In this document: in pieces, positions 5,456 through 10,955 of the stretch
Layout: each line of letters starts with the position of its first letter
How positions within the stretch are numbered: position 1 is the stretch's first letter
Assembly: GCA_900768675.1 (NCBI GenBank)
Contig: CAAGDT010000071.1
Span: 1-12,854, forward strand
Source of the DNA: Oscillospiraceae bacterium
GTDB lineage: Bacteria > Bacillota > Clostridia > Oscillospirales > Ruminococcaceae
Direction: 5' to 3'
DNA: 12,854 nt
The notes under the pieces: model-generated
Told to the model about the DNA's origin: nothing
The model's database searches: none
What the model saw: the letters and a program-made list of their open reading frames with translations, nothing else
Translations under genes and position numbers: made by a program

Positions 5456-7528
5456 TTAGCGCAGTCCGATAAGATTGTTAACGTCGATAATAAGCGAGAT
5501 GCTGCCGTCGCCCATGATGGTACAGCCCGAAAGTCCCTCGCCCTTTATGTCGTACTGGGAAAGGTAAGGCGGGAAGGGCTTTACTACAACCTGCTGCTCG
5601 CCCACAAGCTTGTCGGAGAAGAGGCAGACGCTTCTGTTGTCCGACTCGATAAGCAGGAGAATACCGTCCTCAAGCTCGGTAATATCCGTCTTAAGCCCGA
5701 ACTTTTCGTGCAGGCGCAGAATCGGGTAGCATACGCCTCTTATCATAATCATTTCATTCTGTCTGGTGTCGTGGATAATCTGCTCCTTCTTCACCATAAA
5801 GCTTTCCTTTATAACGGAAATCGGAACAGTAAAGATAGCGTCGCCAACCTTTATTTCCATGCCGTCGATAATAGCAAGGGTAAGCGGGATTTTTATGATG
5901 AATGAAGTTCCCTTTCCTCTCTTGCTCTCAACCACAAGGCTTCCGCCCACCTTTTCAAGGTTCTTCTTTACAACGTCCATTCCAACGCCTCTGCCGCTGT
6001 ACTCGGTAACAACCTCGTTTGTGGAGAAGCCGGGGAGAAGTATCATATTCTGTATTTCACGCTCGCTGTATTCGCTTGCAGGCTTTGTGAGCAGTCCGTT
6101 CTTTTCCGCCTTTGCAAGCACCTTTGCGGTATCAATTCCCTTTCCGTCGTCGGAAACGGTAATAATAACCTCGCCGGAGGCGTTCATCGCCGAAAGGGTT
6201 ATTGTAGCCTGTCCGGGCTTACCTGCGGCAATTCTTTCCTCAGCGGTGTCCTCGATACCGTGATCCATACAGTTTCTTACAAGGTGCATAAGCGGGTCGT
6301 TGAGGTTGTCCACAATGGACTTGTCAACCTCTGTTGTATCGCCCTCGATTACAAGGTCAACGTCCTTGCCCAGCTTTACCTTCATATCACGGATAATTCT
6401 GTTCATCTTCTGGAAAGGACCGGTAAGAGGCACCATTCTGATTGACATTACTGTATCCTGAAGCTCGTCGGTAAGCTTACGAAGCTCTCTTGCCGCCTTT
6501 GAGAAGCTTTCAAGACGAAGTCCGTCAAGCTCGGGGTTGGAGATAACCATTGACTCGGTGGTAATGATTTCGCCTACTATATCGTGAAGCTGGTCAAGCT
6601 TCTGTAAGTTTACGCTGATAAGGCTCTGCTTTCCTCCGGTGCTTGTGGTGGGCTGCTTTTCGGGGGTTTTCGGCTTTTCGCCTGTTTTTTCCTGTGCAGC
6701 AGGTGCGGGGGCTGCCTGAGTCTGTGCCGATGCGGGTGCAGCAGCTTCTGCCGCCTTTTCTTCCTTTGCTTCCTCTTTTGTGCCGTTTGTGATAATCTCG
6801 TAGGACTGCACATTAAGAGCGTTCTCAATAAGCTGCAGCACGGAATTATTGTCGGGGGAACGGAAGGTAAGGATAAAGCCCTTGTCTATAATGATATTTG
6901 CGGAATCCTGATTTGATTCTATATCCGAGGGGGAGAAATCAACAATCTCCGCAACCTCCTTAACGTTGTTGAGCAGCATAAAGGCACGGATATTCTCCAT
7001 TTTGCAGCCGTCCTCGAAGAAGACCCTGACAGTCATGCAGTCTTCTCCTGCGGCTGCGGGAGAAGCAGCGGCGGCGGGAGCAGAAGCGGTTGCTGCGGGA
7101 GCGCCGTCAACCTCGCCACGGAGCATTTTTGCACCCTCCTCAAGGCGGGAGATAATTCCGGAAAAATCCGTAGGCTCGTAGTTATCGTCGTTCTGAATAG
7201 CGTCAATTTCAGCCTTGAAAAGGTCGGACATCTGGAATACAAGGTCGTAGACAAAGCTTATATCCGTAACCTTTTCGGGGGCTTCTCTTATGATAAAGAA
7301 CATATCCTCGCCCTTGTGAGCAAGCTTCTGTAAATTCTCAAAGCCCATCATAGCCGAGGAGCCCTTGACTGTATGCATTATACGGAAGATTTCGTTTATA
7401 TCCTCCTCCGTAAACTTATTCGCCTTTTCTGTTCTTAAAAGAATTTCGTCCAGCTGTTCAAGAAGTCCGGTTGTTTCAAAGATATATACGTCAACCATTG
7501 CTTCCATTCCGGGTTCAACTTTTGCCAT
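5456..7528 (-). CDS. cheA: Chemotaxis sensor histidine kinase CheA
   Basis: Cytoplasmic kinase that autophosphorylates in receptor arrays and passes phosphate to CheY and CheB. It is 690 aa with all five domains. P1 (about 1-130) carries H52 in MHTVKGSSAMMGF. P2 (about 163-246) is the response-regulator docking domain. P3 dimerisation is at about 300-370. The P4 ATPase (about 371-550) has the N box LMHLVRNCMDHGIE with N419, the G1 box DDGKGID (460-466), LLPGFSTNE and GRGVGMDVV (512-520). P5, CheW-like, is at about 552-690. Ala/Pro-rich linkers at about 142-161 and 249-300 flank P2. The frame runs back to a GTG at 7555, but ATG at 7526-7528 has AAGGA seven bases upstream and gives a normal N-terminus. 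It is the first gene of the minus-strand chemotaxis operon and diverges from the FliK-like gene. No confident promoter for it was found in the short divergent spacer. Confidence 0.97.
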   Translation of the reverse strand: MAKVEPGMEAMVDVYIFETTGLLEQLDEILLRTEKANKFTEEDINEIFRIMHTVKGSSAMMGFENLQKLAHKGEDMFFIIREAPEKVTDISFVYDLVFQMSDLFKAEIDAIQNDDNYEPTDFSGIISRLEEGAKMLRGEVDGAPAATASAPAAAASPAAAGEDCMTVRVFFEDGCKMENIRAFMLLNNVKEVAEIVDFSPSDIESNQDSANIIIDKGFILTFRSPDNNSVLQLIENALNVQSYEIITNGTKEEAKEEKAAEAAAPASAQTQAAPAPAAQEKTGEKPKTPEKQPTTSTGGKQSLISVNLQKLDQLHDIVGEIITTESMVISNPELDGLRLESFSKAARELRKLTDELQDTVMSIRMVPLTGPFQKMNRIIRDMKVKLGKDVDLVIEGDTTEVDKSIVDNLNDPLMHLVRNCMDHGIEDTAEERIAAGKPGQATITLSAMNASGEVIITVSDDGKGIDTAKVLAKAEKNGLLTKPASEYSEREIQNMILLPGFSTNEVVTEYSGRGVGMDVVKKNLEKVGGSLVVESKRGKGTSFIIKIPLTLAIIDGMEIKVGDAIFTVPISVIKESFMVKKEQIIHDTRQNEMIMIRGVCYPILRLHEKFGLKTDITELEDGILLLIESDNRSVCLFSDKLVGEQQVVVKPFPPYLSQYDIKGEGLSGCTIMGDGSISLIIDVNNLIGLR

Positions 7529-7567
7529 AAAAAATTCCTTAGCCTTTCCGCCCACAATATGCTGAAA

Positions 7568-7606
7568 TGCGCCGCCATGGGCTTACGGCGCAGACGGATT
7601 TCTCCG
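7568..7606 (-). promoter_or_regulatory. structured 5' leader of cheA
   Basis: Two hairpins read on the minus strand lie 40-78 bases before the cheA start. The first is CGGA-GAAA-TCCG (7606-7595), with a GNRA-type tetraloop. The second is a 7-bp stem TGCGCCG (7592-7586) with CGGCGCA (7574-7568) and an 11-base loop. Neither has a U-tract, so they are not terminators. They may stabilise the mRNA or bind a regulator. No known riboswitch motif was recognised. Confidence 0.45.
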
Positions 7607-7620
7607 CCCGAATAAATTTT

Positions 7621-7657
7621 TAAAAATATTGCAAAAACTCCGAATTTATGTTAATAT
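7621..7657 (+). promoter_or_regulatory. promoter region of the FliK-like/FlhB-like pair
   Basis: A sigma-A-like pair TTGCAA (7629-7634) and extended -10 TGTTAATAT (TAATAT 7652-7657) has a 17-base spacer and would start near 7664. Overlapping it, TAAA (7621-7624) and TCCGAATT (7639-7646) with a 14-base gap resemble the flagellar sigma-D/sigma-28 pattern TAAA-N14/16-GCCGATAT at five of eight -10 positions. Either or both may be used. A flagellar sigma would fit the genes it serves. Confidence 0.5.
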
Positions 7658-7692
7658 GTAATAAAGCAACTTTTAAAGGAGGGATTATAGCC

Positions 7693-9525
7693 ATGCCGCA
7701 GATTTCCCACATCAGCGACGCCACCAGCAAGAGCTACAACACCGGTCTTAACAATAACCGTGGCTCGGAACAGGGCGGCGAGCAGTTTACCGTGGCGGGC
7801 GCTCCGAAGCAGGAGCAGCTTCAGGCTGTAAGCGACAAGAATACAGGCAGCAATCCCCAGACCACAATGGGTCAGAAGGACCTTATTCCCCTTGCGGTCA
7901 CAACAACCAAAAATCAGACGCTTGCGGTTGAAACCGTAAAGGATATTATCAACGCCGACCTGCTCAATACCGCAAAGCTTAACGGATATACCGAGCTTGT
8001 AGGCGAGCTTGAGCGCCTCGGAAGCTCTCTTTATATACCTGCAAGCAGTCTTGTGAAGGAGATTTTGGAGCAGGAAAAGCAGAACACAATGTTCTCGGGA
8101 GATAAGTTCTACGACCTGCTGCGTGAAGCGGCAAAGGGCGCAAACGAGGATCTTAAGGAAGCTATCGGAAATATGCTGAAGGCGATTAACTTCGCTCAGA
8201 ACAGAAACGAGATAACAACGGCGGTTTCCGCTAATCTGCGTTTCCTTGCGGAATACTTTTCCCCGAACCGCAGCCTTTCAAAGCAGCTTTCCGACCTTGC
8301 CGACCTTTGGGGCAGGAAGGACGCAGGGGAAAATTTCGGCAATCTCCGCAATCAGACCTCCGACCTGCTTCGCAGCCTTTCGGACAGCCTGCTAAACGAC
8401 AACCACACCCAGACCCTTATCCCGATTGTAACCCACAATCTCTCAAAATACAACACAAACAGCGCAATGCTCCGTGAGTATTTCGGTCAGCTTCTTTCCC
8501 AGATTCCCTCCTACGAGGACAGGAACAAGCTTGCTTCCGCCTTTGAGGGACTGCTTTCAAAGCTACTAAAAGATAATTCTTTAAATAATTATACTATAAG
8601 CGGCGAAAAAAATCAAGTAGAAAATACCAATTTTAGCAGAGAATATCAAACAGATTCGTTAATTTCGTCATATTTAACAGAAAATCTGTCAGAAAATGAG
8701 TATGCCGAGAGTCTCGGACTGTCGGATTCGGATTTTGCAGGGTATATCGAAAGCCTTAAAAACGGCGCTTCGGCGGAGGACGTTATAAAAAGCCTGTTCT
8801 CCTCCCTTATCAAGGACGAGGATATAATGTCAGCCTTTGCTTCAAGGCTTGACTCTATGGACTCTGCGGCGGAGCTTGTGGATTTTCTCAACGGTCTGCT
8901 GGAGGCTATGCCCGACAGCGAGCTAAGGGACATGGTTTTCGATGTACTGGACGAAACAGTTCGCTCTCTTGAAGAAAAGGACCCCTACGCACAGCCCCAG
9001 CCAAAGCAGTCCAGCTCAATCCAGGCGCTTACCGACTTTGTTGAAAAGAACATAAATCATCCTGCACTAAAATCAATAGACAGCTTCAACGCTTCCAACC
9101 TGCTCCAGAGCATGATAAACGCTCCGGGGGTTATGACTCCCCTCGCCCACTACATTCTGCCCATACAGGTAGAGGACACAAGGGCTTTCGGAGAGCTGTG
9201 GGTGGACAACAACGACGATTCGGGAGTTTCGGGCGGCTCAGGCAGCAGTCACCACCACCTGTTCCTCACCTTTGACGTGGACGCCTACGGGCGGTTTGAG
9301 GTTGACGTTTACGCAAACGACGATACGGTGACTGTAAGCCTGCTCCACCCCGCAAGCTTTTCAAGAAACGCAGGGTCCATAATTGAGCGGATTAATCGTA
9401 TTGCAGCAAGCACAAGGTACACAATTTCCGATTTCAAGACGGGAGTTCTGAAAGAGCCCCACAATCTGACTCAGATATTCCCGAAGCTCAGCGAAAGGAG
9501 GGCGGGTCTTAATGTCAAAGCGTAA
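7693..9525 (+). CDS. FliK/YlqG-like flagellar protein
   Basis: A 610-aa soluble protein. The first 60 residues are polar and probably disordered. About 80-430 is helical and acidic. About 482-600 is a beta-rich domain (AHYILPIQVED, then HLFLTFDVDAYGRFEVDVY, then TVTVSLLHPAS) that resembles the C-terminal domain of FliK hook-length control proteins. Its partner, a FlhB C-terminal-domain paralogue, overlaps it by 14 bases, matching the ylqG-ylqH arrangement known in Bacillus. The identification therefore leans on context, and the exact role in substrate switching is not established. The frame begins at 7648, but that ATG lies in the promoter; ATG 7693-7695 with AAAGGAGGGA upstream is chosen. 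Residues about 291-338 are encoded by markedly AT-rich DNA with different codon choice. A loop at about 505-523 is Gly/Ser/His-rich. Confidence 0.75.
   Translation: MPQISHISDATSKSYNTGLNNNRGSEQGGEQFTVAGAPKQEQLQAVSDKNTGSNPQTTMGQKDLIPLAVTTTKNQTLAVETVKDIINADLLNTAKLNGYTELVGELERLGSSLYIPASSLVKEILEQEKQNTMFSGDKFYDLLREAAKGANEDLKEAIGNMLKAINFAQNRNEITTAVSANLRFLAEYFSPNRSLSKQLSDLADLWGRKDAGENFGNLRNQTSDLLRSLSDSLLNDNHTQTLIPIVTHNLSKYNTNSAMLREYFGQLLSQIPSYEDRNKLASAFEGLLSKLLKDNSLNNYTISGEKNQVENTNFSREYQTDSLISSYLTENLSENEYAESLGLSDSDFAGYIESLKNGASAEDVIKSLFSSLIKDEDIMSAFASRLDSMDSAAELVDFLNGLLEAMPDSELRDMVFDVLDETVRSLEEKDPYAQPQPKQSSSIQALTDFVEKNINHPALKSIDSFNASNLLQSMINAPGVMTPLAHYILPIQVEDTRAFGELWVDNNDDSGVSGGSGSSHHHLFLTFDVDAYGRFEVDVYANDDTVTVSLLHPASFSRNAGSIIERINRIAASTRYTISDFKTGVLKEPHNLTQIFPKLSERRAGLNVKA
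8563..8706 (+). other. AT-rich patch inside the FliK-like gene
   Basis: About 145 bases switch to AAA, AAT, TTA and ATA codons, while the flanks favour AAG, AAC, CTT and CTG. The frame stays open and the encoded segment (residues about 291-338) is Asn/Ser/Glu-rich, like a linker. It may be a variable-length insertion or a fast-evolving hinge. GC content was judged by eye. Confidence 0.55.
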
Positions 9526-9808
9526 GAATTACGGGCAGAAGGCTGCGGTTGCCCTCAAATACAACCCGAGCCTTAACTATGCCCCTGTTGTTGTAGCCTC
9601 GGGGCTGGGAGAGCTGGCGCAAAGGATTGTAAATATTGCAGACGCAAACGGCGTTCCGATTTACCGTGACGACAGCACCGCCGCCCTGCTGGTTATGCTG
9701 AACTCCGGGGAACAGATTCCTCAGGAGCTTTATCAGATTGTTGCGGCGATTTACGCAGAGGTTGTGTATACGGCGAATGACAAGAAGAAGCTTAAGCTTG
9801 GAAGATAA
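9512..9808 (+). CDS. Stand-alone FlhB C-terminal-domain paralogue (YlqH/FlhX type)
   Basis: A 98-aa soluble protein matching the cytoplasmic C-terminal part of FlhB/YscU export-switch proteins. AVALKYN at 13-19 corresponds to the strand just after the FlhB autocleavage site. It is followed by APVVVASGLGELAQRIVNIA (24-43), GVPIYRDDSTAALL and EQIPQELYQIVAAIYAEVVY (67-86). The NPTH self-cleavage motif is replaced (KNYGQKAAVALKY), so it begins in effect as an already cleaved domain. All FlhB membrane helices are absent; this is usual for the YlqH/FlhX family, which can stand in for the cleaved FlhB C-terminus at the export gate. The ATG is inside the end of the FliK-like gene, with AAAGGAGG about ten bases upstream, so the two are coupled. 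A terminator hairpin follows at 9823-9847. Confidence 0.88.
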   Translation: MSKRKNYGQKAAVALKYNPSLNYAPVVVASGLGELAQRIVNIADANGVPIYRDDSTAALLVMLNSGEQIPQELYQIVAAIYAEVVYTANDKKKLKLGR

Positions 9809-9817
9809 ATAAACGAC

Positions 9818-9848
9818 AAAAAACCTGCACTTTTTTATGGTGCAGGTC
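9818..9848. terminator. bidirectional terminator between the FlhB-like gene and the candidate sRNA
   Basis: ACCTGCAC (9823-9830) pairs with GTGCAGGT (9840-9847) around a 9-base loop. On the plus strand it is followed by CTTTTG, a modest U-run after the FlhB-like gene. On the minus strand it is followed by six T (9823-9818), a better terminator in that direction. Confidence 0.85.
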
Positions 9849-9930
9849 TTTTGCTATGGAAGGATAACTCAAAATGATTTGTCTGAAATTCTGATGAACA
9901 AGTTTATATTTTCTTTCTGCTTTTCTCTAT
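9818..9930 (-). ncRNA. candidate small RNA of about 113 nt
   Basis: A minus-strand promoter (TTGCAT at 9965-9960, 17-base spacer, perfect TATAAT at 9942-9937) points at a terminator whose T-run is best on that strand (ending 9818). Together they define a short transcript with no convincing open reading frame. It contains a CCTTCC stretch (9862-9857) that could pair with Shine-Dalgarno sequences. The -35 is weak. It does not overlap any gene, so it would act in trans if real. Confidence 0.4.
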
Positions 9931-9936
9931 GTTTTC

Positions 9937-9965
9937 ATTATACTACGGAAGCAGCAGAAATGCAA
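9937..9965 (-). promoter_or_regulatory. possible promoter of the candidate sRNA
   Basis: Minus strand TTGCAT (9965-9960) and perfect TATAAT (9942-9937), 17 bases apart. The -10 is consensus; the -35 matches only the first three consensus bases. AT-rich DNA upstream (9966-10025) could act as an UP-like element. Confidence 0.4.
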
Positions 9966-10010
9966 TTACAAAAAAGTAACAATATTTTACAAATTATTAC
10001 AATCTGTAAC
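9966..10010. repeat. helically phased TTACAA/GTAAC repeats
   Basis: TTACAA occurs at 9966-9971, 9987-9992 and 9997-10002. The related GTAACAA (9976-9982) and GTAAC (10006-10010) fill the register, giving five units at steps of 9-11 bases. All face the same way and would lie on one side of the helix. The block lies about 65 bases upstream of the alarmone synthetase promoter and directly upstream of the minus-strand promoter. It may be an iterated protein-binding site, or only low-complexity AT-rich DNA. Confidence 0.4.
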
Positions 10011-10074
10011 CGAACGTTAATTATTTGACAATCTCCGCAACTGTGACTTTTGGGTGAAATAAAGGTGAAGCAGA

Positions 10075-10103
10075 TTGACAGAGGTTGGCGGCTGTGGTAT
10101 AAT
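10075..10103 (+). promoter_or_regulatory. consensus sigma-A promoter of the alarmone synthetase gene
   Basis: Perfect TTGACA (10075-10080), a 17-base spacer and perfect TATAAT (10098-10103), with a TG one base before the -10. Transcription would start near 10110, giving a leader of about 27 bases. This is the strongest promoter in the window. A second TTGACA at 10026-10031 has no matching -10. Confidence 0.9.
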
Positions 10104-10136
10104 TGGGGAAGAAAAAATCCGAAAGGAATGACATAT

Positions 10137-10832
10137 ATGCCTCAGAACGATACTCAGCTTGCCGCACCCGGAAGCTTTGAAAAAATACTCAGCTCCGACA
10201 AGACCGCAGAGCTGCTTGAAACCGCAAAGCCCTTTATGGAGCTGATGATGCACAACGAATGTGCGCTTAAGGAAATTGAAACAAAGCTTAACGTTCTTAA
10301 CGACGAGTTTTCCCTGCAATACAACCACAACCCCATTGAATCAATAAAAACGAGGGTCAAGGACCCTATCAGCATTGTGGAGAAAATGCACCGGAAGAAC
10401 ATTCCGCCCACGATAGAGAACATCGAAAAGACCCTTAACGATATTGCGGGAATAAGGGTTATCTGCTCCTTTCCCGAGGACATTTACGCAATTGCGGAGA
10501 TGCTTATACGGCAGGACGACGTTACGCTTATCGCAAAGAAGGACTATATCGCCAACCCCAAGCCCAACGGCTACCGCAGTCTTCACCTTATCGTAGGTAT
10601 TCCGATTTTCCTTTCTACCGGTAAGAAGCCTATGAAGGTCGAGGTGCAGTTCCGCACAATCGCCATGGATTTCTGGGCAAGCCTCGACCACAAGATGAAG
10701 TACAAGAAGCACGTGGAGAATGCGGAGGAGATTGCGAAGGAGCTTAAGCTTTGCGCTGACGCTATAAATGCGATTGATTATCGTATGCAGGATATAAGGA
10801 ACAGGATTGAGCAGGGTAGTTCAGAGGGTTGA
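10137..10832 (+). CDS. Small alarmone synthetase, (p)ppGpp synthetase of the RelA/SpoT-domain family
   Basis: Transfers pyrophosphate from ATP to the 3' hydroxyl of GTP or GDP, making the stringent-response signal (p)ppGpp in the cytosol. The 231-aa protein has only the synthetase domain, with no HD hydrolase, TGS or ACT domain, so it belongs with the small YjbM/YwaC (RelQ/RelP) enzymes; which of the two is not clear. Motifs: RVKDPISIVEKMHRK at 73-87, NDIAGIRVIC at 101-110, DYIANPKPNGYRSLHLIV at 136-153 with the nucleotide-stacking Y146, and VEVQFRTIAMDFWASLDHK at 168-186 with E169 and Q171. The frame opens at 10050, but ATG 10137-10139 has AAAGGA nine bases upstream and lies just downstream of the predicted transcription start. 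ATG at 10128 would leave no spacing. It is monocistronic and converges on the RNase R gene. Confidence 0.93.
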   Translation: MPQNDTQLAAPGSFEKILSSDKTAELLETAKPFMELMMHNECALKEIETKLNVLNDEFSLQYNHNPIESIKTRVKDPISIVEKMHRKNIPPTIENIEKTLNDIAGIRVICSFPEDIYAIAEMLIRQDDVTLIAKKDYIANPKPNGYRSLHLIVGIPIFLSTGKKPMKVEVQFRTIAMDFWASLDHKMKYKKHVENAEEIAKELKLCADAINAIDYRMQDIRNRIEQGSSEG

Positions 10833-10846
10833 GAATAGCATAGTAC

Positions 10847-10874
10847 AGCCGCCGCAGGAAAATCTGCGGCGGCT
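10847..10874. terminator. strong GC-rich hairpin between convergent genes
   Basis: A perfect 11-bp stem, AGCCGCCGCAG (10847-10857) with CTGCGGCGGCT (10864-10874), and a 6-base loop. It lies 15 bases after the alarmone synthetase stop codon and would also meet RNase R transcripts. Neither side has a good U-tract, so it may be a weak terminator or an mRNA-end stabiliser. Confidence 0.6.
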
Positions 10875-10888
10875 CTGTTCATATACCA

Positions 10889-10920
10889 AGGGATTTTAAG
10901 TCCCTCGTGTTCTCGTGTTC
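10889..10920. repeat. small hairpin and 8-bp tandem duplication
   Basis: AGGGA (10889-10893) pairs with TCCCT (10901-10905). Immediately after, TCGTGTTC is repeated twice in tandem (10905-10912, 10913-10920). The duplication is too short to imply a function; it may be a slippage scar in the spacer. Confidence 0.4.
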
Positions 10921-10955
10921 AGCGAAAATACTGCCCCAAAAATAAACGGCGCTTT

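Larger units (their letters stand above)
9809..10136. other. 328-bp AT-rich intergenic region
   Basis: It holds the terminator at 9818-9848, a candidate minus-strand sRNA and its promoter, a set of TTACAA/GTAAC repeats at about 10-bp spacing (9966-10010), and the promoter and leader of the alarmone synthetase gene. A 63-codon open frame (9837-10028) has no ribosome site and starts inside the terminator loop, so it is not called as a gene. Confidence 0.7.

Noticed and set aside
4153..5905. Three long plus-strand open frames (4153-4830, 4849-5472, 5333-5905) opposite cheR, cheW and the cheA 3' end
   Set aside because: They are fully antisense to strongly conserved chemotaxis genes, lack ribosome sites and encode low-complexity hydrophobic sequence without recognisable domains.
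7568..7606. Known riboswitch (for example cyclic di-GMP type) in the cheA leader
   Set aside because: Only two simple hairpins are present; none of the conserved core bases of the cyclic di-GMP classes could be found.
9837..10028. 63-codon plus-strand frame after the FlhB-like gene
   Set aside because: It begins in the terminator hairpin, has no ribosome site and runs through phased AT-rich repeats; no family resemblance.
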